From contig NZ_JANLNM010000005.1 in assembly GCF_024701975.1 (NCBI RefSeq), forward strand, positions 186,001 to 250,000: 64,000 bases of DNA. The letters run 5' to 3'. The position numbers and the translations under genes were made by a program. Source of the DNA: Variovorax sp. ZS18.2.2 (GTDB lineage Bacteria; Pseudomonadota; Gammaproteobacteria; Burkholderiales; Burkholderiaceae_C). Numbering within the stretch: the stretch's first letter is position 1; each line of letters opens with the position of its first letter. The notes under the pieces are model-generated. The model saw nothing but the letters and a program-made list of their open reading frames with translations, searched no databases and was not told the origin of the DNA. Below are positions 41,811 to 50,271 of the stretch, piece after piece.

Positions 41811-42823
41811 CGAACAACAACGTCCACGAGATCGCCGAAGCCCTGCGCGCCACGCGTGGCTTCGCCCACAAGCGCGACATCAGCGACGTGGTCTCCGCAC
41901 TCGGCCGGTCGCTGCCCGGCGGCCATGCGGCACTCGCGCAGGCCGTGCCCATCGGCGACGACTGCGCCGCCATGCCCGACGGCCACGGCGGCTACCTCTT
42001 GTTCGCCATCGAGGGGCTGGTCGAAGACTTCATCGTGCGCATGCCCTGGTTCGCGGGCTACTGCGGCGTGATGGTCAACGTGAGCGACATCTACGCCATG
42101 GGCGGACGGCCGACGGCCGTGGTCGATGCGCTCTGGAGCACCGGCATGAACCCGGCCGATGACGTGCTGCGCGGGCTGGCGGAAGCGGCGGTGCGCTATG
42201 GCGTGCCCATCGTGGGCGGGCACAGCAACAACCGCAGCGAGCGTCCGCAACTCGCCGTGGCGATCCTCGGTCATGCGCGCAAGCTGCTCACCAGCTTCGA
42301 CGCAAAGCCCGGCGACCTGCTGGTGATGGCGGCCGACTTGCGCGGTGCGTACGAGGAGCCTTTTCCGTACTGGAATGCATCGACCACCGCGCCGGCCGCG
42401 CGGCTGCGCGCCGACCTCGAAGTGCTGCCCGCGCTGGCCGAAGAGGGCCTGTGCTGCGCGGCCAAAGACATCAGCATGGCCGGCGCGGTGGGCACGGCGA
42501 TGATGCTGCTGGAGTGCTCGGGCGTCGGCGCACGCATCGACATCGACGCGTTGCCGCGGCCGGACGGCGTGCCGCTGATGCGCTGGCTCTCGTCCTTTCC
42601 AAGCTACGGCTTCGTGCTGAGCGTTCCGCCCGCGCAGGTCGCGCCGGTGCTGGGTCGGTTCGCCGCGCGCGACATCGCCTGCGCGGTCGTCGGCGAGGTC
42701 GATGCGACGCGACAGGTGCGGCTGCAAGCGGGCGGCGACCAAGCCCTGTTGTGGGACTTCGGCAGCGACGCGTTCATCCAGCCGCATACGCCCTCCGAGC
42801 GTGCGGAGGCGGTGTATGTCTGA
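41807..42823 (+). CDS. nitF: AIR-synthase-like protein, Sll0787 family (NitF)
   Basis: A 338-residue member of the PurM/AIR synthase-like ATP-binding superfamily (as in HypE, SelD and ThiL). It shows IGDDCAAMPDG, VNVSDIYAMGGRP, IVGGHSN and AAKDISMAGAVGTAMMLLE, the expected nucleotide and metal segments. Such enzymes activate acyl or thiocarboxylate groups with ATP; in HypE the chemistry yields a cyanide ligand, an intriguing parallel for a cyanide-linked cluster. Coupled to nitE by ATGA. Confidence 0.93.
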   Translation: MTNNNVHEIAEALRATRGFAHKRDISDVVSALGRSLPGGHAALAQAVPIGDDCAAMPDGHGGYLLFAIEGLVEDFIVRMPWFAGYCGVMVNVSDIYAMGGRPTAVVDALWSTGMNPADDVLRGLAEAAVRYGVPIVGGHSNNRSERPQLAVAILGHARKLLTSFDAKPGDLLVMAADLRGAYEEPFPYWNASTTAPAARLRADLEVLPALAEEGLCCAAKDISMAGAVGTAMMLLECSGVGARIDIDALPRPDGVPLMRWLSSFPSYGFVLSVPPAQVAPVLGRFAARDIACAVVGEVDATRQVRLQAGGDQALLWDFGSDAFIQPHTPSERAEAVYV

Positions 42824-42864
42824 GTCCGAAGGGCCGGCCCCACCCACCTGAAAGAGACACGCCC

Positions 42865-43149
42865 ATGCCCGTGATGCACTTCCACGTGCGCTGGCCCGAT
42901 GCCAGCGAAACGCGTTGCTACTCGCCCTCGTCCGTGGTGCAGGAGTTCTTCGCGCCCGGCCAGCGCTATGCGCTCGGCGACTTCCTGCAGCGCAGCCGCG
43001 ACGCACTCGCCATGGCCTCCGAACGCGTGCGCGCCAGGTACGGCTTCGCGTGTTCGCAAGCCATGGACCAACTCGCCGAGATCGAGCGCATCGCCACCCG
43101 CTTCACCGGCACCACCGATGCCGAAGTCACCGTCGTCGCCTTCGACTGA
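42865..43149 (+). CDS. nitG: MSMEG_0570-family protein (NitG)
   Basis: A 94-residue protein of the MSMEG_0570 'nitrogen starvation response' family, with HFHVRWPDASETRCYSPSSVV and a C-terminal TTDAEVTVVAFD. No catalytic motif is apparent; it is a small partner protein found only in Nit1C clusters. AAAGAGA lies upstream of the ATG. It is between nitF and nitH on the same strand. Confidence 0.9.
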   Translation: MPVMHFHVRWPDASETRCYSPSSVVQEFFAPGQRYALGDFLQRSRDALAMASERVRARYGFACSQAMDQLAEIERIATRFTGTTDAEVTVVAFD

Positions 43150-43188
43150 CACCCCACATCCAGAGAGAGAGAAAGAAAGAAGACCCCC

Positions 43189-44502
43189 ATGTCCTATCCC
43201 TACGGCGGACGCAGCCACTACAGCGTCGTCATCGTCGGCGGCGGCCAGGCCGGCCTGTCGCTCAGCCACTGCCTGCAGCAGCGCGGCATCGACCATCTCG
43301 TGATCGAGAAGCGCAGCCTCGTGCACAGCTGGCGCACGCAGCGCTGGGATTCGTTCTGCCTCGTCACGCCCAACTGGCAGTGCCAGCTGCCGGGCTGGGG
43401 CTACATCGGCAGCGACCCGCACGGCTTCATGGTCAAGGACCAGATCAACGACTGGCTCGCCGGCTTCGTTGCGCAGGTGAAGGCGCCGGCCATCGAGGGC
43501 GTTACCGTCGAGCGCGTCTCGCGCGTACCGGGCACGGGCGAGCGCGACCGCTTCCTCGTGCAGACCGACACCGGCCTCTACACCGCCGACCAGGTAGTGG
43601 TGGCCTCGGGTGGCTACCACCGCCCGATCGTGCCGCGCCTGGCCGAAAAGCTGCCGGCCACCGTCGCGCAGTACCACTCGGCGCAGTACCGCAACCCGGC
43701 GCAACTGCCCGAGGGCGCGGTGCTGGTGGTGGGCTGCGGCCAGTCGGGCGCGCAGATCGCCGAAGACCTGCACCTGGCGGGCCGCAAGGTCCACCTGGCC
43801 ACCGGCAACGCGCCGCGCTGCGCGCGCTTCTACCGCGGCCGCGAGGTGGTCGACTGGCTCGCCGACATGAAGTACTACGACATGCCCGTCACCGAGCACC
43901 CGCTGCGCGAAGGCGTGCGCGACAACACCAACCACTACGTGACCGGCCGCGACGGCGGGCGCGACATCGACCTGCGCCGCTTCGCGCGCGAAGGCATGGA
44001 GCTCTATGGCCTGCTCAGCGGCTTCGACGGCGGCAGCTTCGAGCTGCAGCCCAACCTGCGCGAGAACCTCGACAGCGCCGACGCCACCTACAACCGCATC
44101 AACGCATCGATCGACAAGTTCATCGCCGCGCAGGGCCTCGAAGCGCCGCCGCCCTCGGTCTACGCGCCCGTGTGGGAGCCGGCGGAAGAACGCACGCGGC
44201 TCGACCTCGCGGCGGCGGGCATCGCGAGCGTGGTCTGGTGCATCGGCTTCTCGCCCGACTTCGCCTGGGTGGATGCGCCCGTCTTCAACGGTCGTGGTGC
44301 ACCGGTGCACCGACGCGGCGTGACGAACGAGCCGGGCCTGTATTTCCTCGGCCTGCCGTGGCTGCACACCTGGGGATCGGGCCGCTTCTCGGGCGTCGCG
44401 CGCGACGCGGAGTTTCTTGCGGAGGCGATCGAAGAGAGAAAGACGGGGTTGCGAGAGGGCGCGATGGAGGCGTCGGCGCCTCTCGCGCTGCGCGCCGCCT
44501 AG
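43189..44502 (+). CDS. nitH: MSMEG_0569-family flavin-dependent oxidoreductase (NitH)
   Basis: FAD/NAD(P)H oxidoreductase of 437 residues resembling flavin monooxygenases. The FAD motif is VIVGGGQAGLS (about 14-24), the second dinucleotide motif VVGCGQSGAQ (about 182-191), and GIASVVWCIGFSPDF near the C-terminus closes the FAD site. It is the last gene of the Nit1C cluster and ends one base from the convergent response-regulator gene. It could oxidise cyanide or a nitrile-derived intermediate; that is inference. Confidence 0.94.
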   Translation: MSYPYGGRSHYSVVIVGGGQAGLSLSHCLQQRGIDHLVIEKRSLVHSWRTQRWDSFCLVTPNWQCQLPGWGYIGSDPHGFMVKDQINDWLAGFVAQVKAPAIEGVTVERVSRVPGTGERDRFLVQTDTGLYTADQVVVASGGYHRPIVPRLAEKLPATVAQYHSAQYRNPAQLPEGAVLVVGCGQSGAQIAEDLHLAGRKVHLATGNAPRCARFYRGREVVDWLADMKYYDMPVTEHPLREGVRDNTNHYVTGRDGGRDIDLRRFAREGMELYGLLSGFDGGSFELQPNLRENLDSADATYNRINASIDKFIAAQGLEAPPPSVYAPVWEPAEERTRLDLAAAGIASVVWCIGFSPDFAWVDAPVFNGRGAPVHRRGVTNEPGLYFLGLPWLHTWGSGRFSGVARDAEFLAEAIEERKTGLREGAMEASAPLALRAA

Positions 44503-44503
44503 G

Positions 44504-45193
44504 TCAGGCCTGCTGCGCCTCGGTCAGCGCCTGCGCGGCCACCACCGCCTCCGTCCGGTTGCGCACATTCAACGCCCTGAAGATCGCAGCCAGATGGATC
44601 TTCACCGTGCCCTCGCTGATGCCGAGACTGCGCCCGATCAGCTTGTTCGGCTTGCCCTGCGAGAGCAACTGCAGCACCTCGACCTGTCGCTCGGTCAGCA
44701 CGCTGCGCAGATGCTCGAGCGTCTGGCCGGCGCCACCGCCGCGCGTCAGCACCTCGGCACCGCCGACCTGCGGTGCCACGCCGGCCACGATGCCCGGCGG
44801 CAGCGCCGTCAGCATCATCGGCGGCACGTACACGCCACCCGCCAGCACCAGGCGCACGGCCGAGAGCATGACTTCCGGTGAGTAAGCTTTTGGAATGAAT
44901 CCAAGAACGCCGCGCTCCAGCGCGCTGCGCATGATGGCCGGGTCTTCGTAGCCCGACAGCACGATCACCGGCACAGCCGGATGGCGGCGCCGGATTTCGT
45001 CGATGTGCGCCTGGCCGTCCGCGCCGGGCATGTTGAGATCGATCACGGCCAGGTCGAGGTCGTCGTTCGCGCCTGCAAGCAATTCGTCGACGCTCATCGC
45101 CAGAACGAATTCGATGCCGGGCTCGAGCTCCGACAACTTGGCTTTGACCGCCTCGATGACGAGCCGGTGGTCGTCGGCGATCAGGATTTTCAT
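44504..45193 (-). CDS. NarL/FixJ family response regulator
   Basis: Two-component regulator of 229 residues: receiver domain with phosphoacceptor D52 (LAVIDLNMPG), acidic pair D7/D8 and the Lys of IPKAY, then a LuxR-type helix-turn-helix (LTERQVEVLQLLSQGKPNKLIGRSLGISEGTVKIHL). No sensor kinase is adjacent. It is convergent with nitH and divergent from the T6SS genes across a 243-base gap in which I see no clear promoter; its target could be either. Confidence 0.95.
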   Translation of the reverse strand: MKILIADDHRLVIEAVKAKLSELEPGIEFVLAMSVDELLAGANDDLDLAVIDLNMPGADGQAHIDEIRRRHPAVPVIVLSGYEDPAIMRSALERGVLGFIPKAYSPEVMLSAVRLVLAGGVYVPPMMLTALPPGIVAGVAPQVGGAEVLTRGGGAGQTLEHLRSVLTERQVEVLQLLSQGKPNKLIGRSLGISEGTVKIHLAAIFRALNVRNRTEAVVAAQALTEAQQA

Positions 45194-45436
45194 GGCTTGG
45201 TTCCGTTGTTCCAGCTGCGTGGAAGTCAGCGATTGCCGAAGATAACGGCGATTGCCCCGCACAGCAAGGCCGCCCGGCCCCACCAACGGCATAGACCCCA
45301 AGCGGTATGGCGCCCGCCGGGACCCCTTTGGAAGAATGAACTTCCACTCGAAGGAACCGGGGACATGGGCATGTGCCATCGATGCAGACGCCGGTGCAAG
45401 ACATCCTTCGCAATGCACTACTGAGCGGGCACGTCC

Positions 45437-46762
45437 ATGGCCCGGCTGCTCGACTGTTTCTCGACCTTCATCTCGTTCGGCCTCGCGCTGGACGCCTCCA
45501 TCACGGCCGGCCGGCCCGCACTCTCGCATGACGCAGCGCAGCAACAGGCGCGCCGCCTGCTCGATGCGGCGCGCGCGCAGGCCGAAGCATCCGGCACGCC
45601 CGCGGTGCAAGTCGAATCGGCGGTGTTCGCAATGGTGGCGTGGATCGACGAGATCCTCGCGCGCCACCCCGGCGCACAGGTCAGCGCCGCACCGCTGCAG
45701 GTGCAGCTCTTCAACTCCAACAACGCGCACAGCGAGTTCTTCCATCACCTCTCGGCGCTGACCGCGCAGGACGACGAGGTGCGCGAGGTCTACTGGCACG
45801 CGCTCGCGCACGGCTTCAAGGGCCAGTACTACTTCGAGGACGGCGACCACGGCGAACTCGGCAAGCTCAAGGACCTGCACGGGCGCCAGCTGCGGCTCAA
45901 GCCGTTGCCGCTCGGCAGCCTGGTGCAGGACCACATCACGCCCCAGCCCTACGGCGTCGCCGACCCGCGCGGCCCCAACGACACCCACCGGCGCGACCGC
46001 GCACTGCTGCGCGCGAGCGCGGCGCTGGCGCTGCTGCTGCCCCTGCTCTACCTGCTGTGGCTCATGACCTCCGGGCCTGCGACGACCGCGACCGCACTGA
46101 CCCAGCGCATCGACCAGCACCTGCAGAGCTACGCCTGCGCCGACCTCTCGGCCTCGGTCGGCAAGGACGGCCACACGCAGGTGAGCGGCTTCGTCTCGCT
46201 GCCCGAGGACGTGCCGCGCGTGGCGCGCGAAGTGAGCGCGATGCCGGGCGTGAACTCGCCGCGCTTCGACATCGGCCTGCGCGTGTGGCCGCACTGCGAG
46301 GTGTTCGCCATCCTCAAGCCCTACCAGGCGCGCAACCAGGAGAAGCACTACGGGCTGGACATCGACGCGCCCACGGCCCGTAACCACCAGCTGCGCGAAG
46401 GCGACAACGTGCGCGTGCAGGTGGGCGCGCCGCGGCACGACAGCTACATCTGGGTCGACTACTACACCGTCGACGGCTCGGTCATGCACCTGAACGCCGG
46501 GCAGGCGCCCACACCGCTGCACGCCGGCGCCACGCTGGAGATGGGCCGCGACATCCCCTCGAGCTGGCTCGTGAGCCCACCGTTCGGCAGCGTGCTGATC
46601 ACGGTGCTCTCGGCGCCGGTGCCGTTCACCGAGACCTTCGACCGCCCGCCGTTCGAGCTCGCCTCGGCCTACCTGCTGCGGCTGCGCGAAGCGCTCGCGG
46701 CCAGCAAGAACAGCGAGCGGCTGATCGCCGATTTCGTGTTCCTCGAAACGGTCTCGCGATGA
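45437..46762 (+). CDS. tssL: T6SS protein TssL (DotU) with C-terminal DUF4384-like domain
   Basis: Inner-membrane component of the type VI membrane complex. Residues 1-185 are the cytoplasmic DotU domain (FSTFISFGLALDASI; AVFAMVAWIDEIL; HGFKGQYYF). One membrane helix is at 191-211. The periplasmic part (about 215-441) has a BON-like piece, then a DUF4384-like domain (REGDNVRVQVGAPRHDSYIWVDYYTVDGSVMHLNAG; PPFGSVLITVLSA) instead of the OmpA-like domain of many extended TssL proteins. Its stop overlaps the next gene (ATGA). Confidence 0.88.
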   Translation: MARLLDCFSTFISFGLALDASITAGRPALSHDAAQQQARRLLDAARAQAEASGTPAVQVESAVFAMVAWIDEILARHPGAQVSAAPLQVQLFNSNNAHSEFFHHLSALTAQDDEVREVYWHALAHGFKGQYYFEDGDHGELGKLKDLHGRQLRLKPLPLGSLVQDHITPQPYGVADPRGPNDTHRRDRALLRASAALALLLPLLYLLWLMTSGPATTATALTQRIDQHLQSYACADLSASVGKDGHTQVSGFVSLPEDVPRVAREVSAMPGVNSPRFDIGLRVWPHCEVFAILKPYQARNQEKHYGLDIDAPTARNHQLREGDNVRVQVGAPRHDSYIWVDYYTVDGSVMHLNAGQAPTPLHAGATLEMGRDIPSSWLVSPPFGSVLITVLSAPVPFTETFDRPPFELASAYLLRLREALAASKNSERLIADFVFLETVSR

Positions 46763-47889
46763 CCGCGCTGCTCTCGCCCGCACACTTCTTCTGGGCACTG
46801 CTCGCGCTTTGCCTGCTCGGCTTCGGGCTGCTGTACGCCATGGTGCATGACGCGGGCCGCAGCGCGCGGCGGCGTGCCTTGCTGCGGCGCATCGAGACGC
46901 TCGATGCGCCGGTCGACGAGACGGCCGTCGAGGCCCTGCGCGATTCGATGGCGCGCGCGCGCCAGGCGCTGCGGCAGACGCCGCGGCCCGCACGTTCGTC
47001 GCACGCACCGTCGGCGCCCGTGCCGTGGTTTTTGTTCCTCGGCGATGCGGCGGCCGACCTGCCCGGACTGCTGGCCACCGCTCATGGCAAGCCCCTCGCG
47101 CGGCCCGACAGCGAAGTCGACGACGAGGCCTGCTGGCGCTGGTGGCTGACGGGCGCGGTGGCCGCCATCGAGGTGCAACCCGCCGCGGTCGGCGACACCG
47201 CCGGCGCGCCGCGCACGCGCGGCCTGTGGCTGCAAGCGCTGCTGGCGCTGGCCGAGCGGCGCGACCGCCTGCCGCTCAACGGCGTGGTCGCGTGCTTCTC
47301 CGCGAGCGAACTGCTGCTGGCCGATGCCGACAGCCTGCGGCCCCTCGCCGCGAAGATGCGCCGGCTGCTCGACGAGGCGGGCGACACGCTGCGCCTGCAG
47401 TTGCCCATGTACCTCGTCGTCACCGGCCTGGAGCACCTGACAGGCTACGCCACGCTGCGCGGCGCACTGCCGCCCGAGGTGCTGGCGCAGGCGCTGGGTC
47501 ATCGCCTGCCGGACCCGTTCGCCGCGCCCAACGCACCGGCCGGCGATCGGCTCGATGCCCTGTTCGACCCCATCGCGGCGCAACTGCAGAGCCTGCGCAT
47601 GGCCCTGCTGCGCGATCAGCACGGGGCCGCGGCGCGGCTTGCGATCCATGGCTTCGTGGAAGCGGTGCAGGGGTTGCAGCCCGCATTGCGCGAGGTGGCG
47701 GAGGTCTTGTTCGAGAGCCACGGCAAGGGCTCGCGCGCGCCGCGCTGGCGCGGCCTCTACTTCACGGCCGCCGCATCGGATGCAAGTGGCGGGGCCTTCG
47801 TGACGGATCTCTTCGAGCGCTTCCTGCCGGCCGATCAACCCTTGGTACGGCCGGGACGTCCGTCGAACACGGCGTCAACATTGCCATGA
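46759..47889 (+). CDS. Short TssM/IcmF-like protein lacking the GTPase motif
   Basis: A 376-residue protein whose order of segments follows the N-terminal half of TssM (IcmF): a membrane helix (about 9-28), PVPWFLFLGDAAADLPGLL where full TssM has a P-loop, CWRWWLTGAVAAIEV, RDRLPLNGVVACF, LPMYLVVTGLEHLTGYA, and RWRGLYFTAAASDASGGAFVTDLF. The P-loop Gly-Lys-Ser/Thr is absent, and the roughly 700-residue periplasmic C-terminus of normal TssM is missing. A dispersed repeat follows its stop. It may be a remnant or a scaffold variant; a full tssM may lie elsewhere. Confidence 0.7.
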   Translation: MTALLSPAHFFWALLALCLLGFGLLYAMVHDAGRSARRRALLRRIETLDAPVDETAVEALRDSMARARQALRQTPRPARSSHAPSAPVPWFLFLGDAAADLPGLLATAHGKPLARPDSEVDDEACWRWWLTGAVAAIEVQPAAVGDTAGAPRTRGLWLQALLALAERRDRLPLNGVVACFSASELLLADADSLRPLAAKMRRLLDEAGDTLRLQLPMYLVVTGLEHLTGYATLRGALPPEVLAQALGHRLPDPFAAPNAPAGDRLDALFDPIAAQLQSLRMALLRDQHGAAARLAIHGFVEAVQGLQPALREVAEVLFESHGKGSRAPRWRGLYFTAAASDASGGAFVTDLFERFLPADQPLVRPGRPSNTASTLP

Positions 47890-47914
47890 CTCGCAACACG
47901 CAACGGAAATTCCA

Positions 47915-48009
47915 GGAACACCGCGGAACCGGCTTTGCCGGGCCGCAGGTGTTGCCCCCGGTAGGGGGTTGGAGAAGCGACACGAAGTGCGCGCAGCCTG
48001 GGGGCGAGC
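47915..48009. repeat. Dispersed intergenic repeat, copy 2
   Basis: The second copy of the element at 19067-19162 in the same orientation, about 95 bases with roughly nine differences by eye and one single-base gap. Shared blocks include CACCGCGGAACCGGC, GCCGGGCCGC and GAAGCGACACGAAGTGCGCG. It fills the gap between the convergent short TssM-like gene and tssJ, touching the tssJ stop codon. Confidence 0.85.
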
Positions 48010-48530
48010 TATTTGTTTTCGATGCGGATCTGGCGCGCGCCGAAGTTGACCGTGAGCGTCTGCGGCTTGCCCGTGGTCACCGGCACCACTTCGCGCCAGC
48101 GCGCGCGGTCGAGGTCGCGGAACGCCGCCATCACGGCGATGGACTTGGCATCGGCCGGCAGCGTGAGGTCGAGCTTCTTGCTCTCGCCGGGGCGCAGCAG
48201 CATTTCTTCGCGCTGCACGAGCTCGGCGCCGAGCGTGGCCTGGTCTTTCTCGAACAGCGAGAAGAAGTCGGCGCCCTCGAAGGGTCCGGGCGACTTGAGC
48301 GCATACACGCGCACCGTGAGCGGCGAGGCGCGGCCGCGCGCATCGGGGTTGGCATCAGCGCCGGCCACGAGCGTGATGCTCACCGGCGTGACCACCGGTT
48401 TGCTCGCGCAGCCAGCGAGGGTAAGTCCTGCCAGACCCGCAATTGCGAGCCCGAGACCCGCCACGCGGCGCCGCGATGCCGCAGCGAAGAAGCCTTCATA
48501 GGACGAATGGTGTGTACCCAGCGTGCGCAT
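48009..48530 (-). CDS. tssJ: T6SS outer-membrane lipoprotein TssJ
   Basis: Outer-membrane lipoprotein of the T6SS membrane complex. The 173-residue protein has a long signal with lipobox LAGC (Cys about 40-41) and the TssJ beta-sandwich: SPLTVRVYALKSPGPFEGADFFSLFE, MLLRPGESKKLDLTLP and IAVMAAFRDLDRARWR. The frame runs to 48629, but ATG 48530 has GAAGGGAA upstream and puts the signal peptide at a normal place. It is divergent from tssA, with a 71-base gap that should hold both promoters. Confidence 0.92.
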   Translation of the reverse strand: MRTLGTHHSSYEGFFAAASRRRVAGLGLAIAGLAGLTLAGCASKPVVTPVSITLVAGADANPDARGRASPLTVRVYALKSPGPFEGADFFSLFEKDQATLGAELVQREEMLLRPGESKKLDLTLPADAKSIAVMAAFRDLDRARWREVVPVTTGKPQTLTVNFGARQIRIENK

Positions 48531-48601
48531 GCTATTCCCTTCGTTGCATTGACCGGTCCTGACGCATCTTTGATTATCACCAGCGAACTCGAACAGGCAA
48601 C

Positions 48602-49630
48602 ATGCTGACTCACGAACTTGTAGAAGCACTGCTCACGCCGATAGGCGAGGCATCGCCATGCGGGGACGATCTGGAGTACGACGCGGACTTCACCGCGCTC
48701 ACCACGTCCGCGCAGGGCAAGCCCGAACAACAGTTCGGCGACACCGTCATCCCGGCGGTGGAGCCGGAGTGGCGCCAGGTGGCCGAGCAGTCCGATGCGC
48801 TCCTGCGCAGGAGCAAGGACGTGCGTCCCGCGGTGCTGCTGCTGCGTGCCTCCACGCGCCTGCAGGGCATCACCGGCTTCGTTGCCGGGCTCGAATTGCT
48901 CACCGGCCTGCTCGACCGGTTCTGGGAAGGCATACATCCAAAGCTCGATGCCGACGACGACAACGACCCGACCATGCGCCTGAACGCGCTGGCACCGCTG
49001 GGCGACGAGTCGATGGTGCTGAAGGACCTGTACGACGCACAGGTCGGCATGGCGCCCGGCGTGGGCGCGATCCGCGTGCGAGACATCGCGGTGGCCAACA
49101 ACGCATTGAACGCGGTGGGCGGCGAAGCCACCTATTCGCCGGCGCAGATCCAGGGCGGCCTCGAGGCGCTGCACGCCGAGCGGCCCGAGCTGATCCAGGC
49201 CGCGCTCGGCGTGCCGGGCCTGGTCGAGAAGCTGCAGGCCCTCCTGGTCGAGCGCACCGGCCGCGGCGACGTGATCGACCTGACCCCGCTGCGCACCATC
49301 GGCCGCATGCTGCAGAAGGCCTGCAGCGCCGCCATCGGCTTGCCCGATGAAGCCGAGGCCGAAGGCGCGGGAGGCGATGGCTCGCAGGCCGGCGGCGCAC
49401 CGCGCGCCGCCGCCGCGCGCGGCGAAATCCTGAGCCGGCAGGACGCACTGCAGACGCTGGACCGCGTGATCCGCTTTCTCGAACAGACCGAGCCCGGCAA
49501 CCCCGCGCCGCTCCTGATCGACCGCGCCAAGAAGCTCATCGGCGTGAGCTTTCTCGAAATCATGGCCAACCTCGCGCCCGGCGCGCTGGACACGATCGAG
49601 ACCGTGACCGGCAAGCGCTCGTCCGAATAG
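48602..49630 (+). CDS. tssA: T6SS protein TssA
   Basis: Baseplate/sheath-priming protein of the T6SS, 342 residues. The N-terminal ImpA domain is clear (LLTPIGEASPCGDDLEYDADF; DVRPAVLLLRASTRLQGITGFVAGLELL). An Ala/Gly-rich linker (about 255-280) leads to a short C-terminal region (LQTLDRVIRFLEQTEPGNPAPLLIDRAKKLIGVSFLEIM) typical of TssA1-type proteins. First gene of the tssA-B-C-hcp run. Confidence 0.93.
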   Translation: MLTHELVEALLTPIGEASPCGDDLEYDADFTALTTSAQGKPEQQFGDTVIPAVEPEWRQVAEQSDALLRRSKDVRPAVLLLRASTRLQGITGFVAGLELLTGLLDRFWEGIHPKLDADDDNDPTMRLNALAPLGDESMVLKDLYDAQVGMAPGVGAIRVRDIAVANNALNAVGGEATYSPAQIQGGLEALHAERPELIQAALGVPGLVEKLQALLVERTGRGDVIDLTPLRTIGRMLQKACSAAIGLPDEAEAEGAGGDGSQAGGAPRAAAARGEILSRQDALQTLDRVIRFLEQTEPGNPAPLLIDRAKKLIGVSFLEIMANLAPGALDTIETVTGKRSSE

Positions 49631-49703
49631 CCACCGCCTTCTCCCCTCTTTCATTTTTCCTGTTGATCGAACCGCCCCATCTACCCCCGCAAGGAGCATC
49701 GCC

Positions 49704-50219
49704 ATGGCCAAGAGCAGTCAGAAATTCATCGCCCGCAACCGGGCGCCACGCGTGCAGATCGAATACGACGTCGAACTCTACGGCGCCGAGAAGAAGATCC
49801 AGCTGCCCTTCGTGATGGGCGTGCTGGCCGACCTGTCGGGCAAGCCCGCCGATCCGCTCGCGCCCGTGGCCGACCGCAAGTTCCTGGAGTTCGACGTCGA
49901 CAACTTCGACTCGCGCATGAAGGCCATGAAGCCCCGCGCCGCGTTCGCGGTGGAGAACTCGCTCACCGGCGAGGGCGAACTCAAGGTCGAGCTCACCTTC
50001 GAGAACATTGAAGACTTTTCGCCCGCCGCCGTGGCCCGGAAGGTCGGCGCGCTCAACAAGTTGCTCGAAGCACGCACGCAGCTGTCCAACCTGGTGACCT
50101 ACATGGACGGCAAGAACGGCGCCGAGGAGCTGCTGGCCAAGGTGCTGGAAGACCCGGCCCTGCTGCAGTCGCTGGCCGCCACCGCCAAGCCCGACGACGC
50201 CGCCAAGCCGGCCGCCTGA
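49704..50219 (+). CDS. tssB: T6SS contractile sheath small subunit TssB
   Basis: Small sheath protein (VipA) that assembles with TssC into the contractile tube; 171 residues. It starts KSSQKFIARNRAPRVQIEYDVE, with the conserved LPFVMGVLADLSG and FLEFDVDNFDSRMKAMKPR. An AAGGAG precedes the ATG. It is 52 bases upstream of tssC. Confidence 0.98.
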   Translation: MAKSSQKFIARNRAPRVQIEYDVELYGAEKKIQLPFVMGVLADLSGKPADPLAPVADRKFLEFDVDNFDSRMKAMKPRAAFAVENSLTGEGELKVELTFENIEDFSPAAVARKVGALNKLLEARTQLSNLVTYMDGKNGAEELLAKVLEDPALLQSLAATAKPDDAAKPAA

Positions 50220-50271
50220 ATACCCACACAGCCCCAACGCCTGACACACCGGTACACGAGGAGAAACCACC

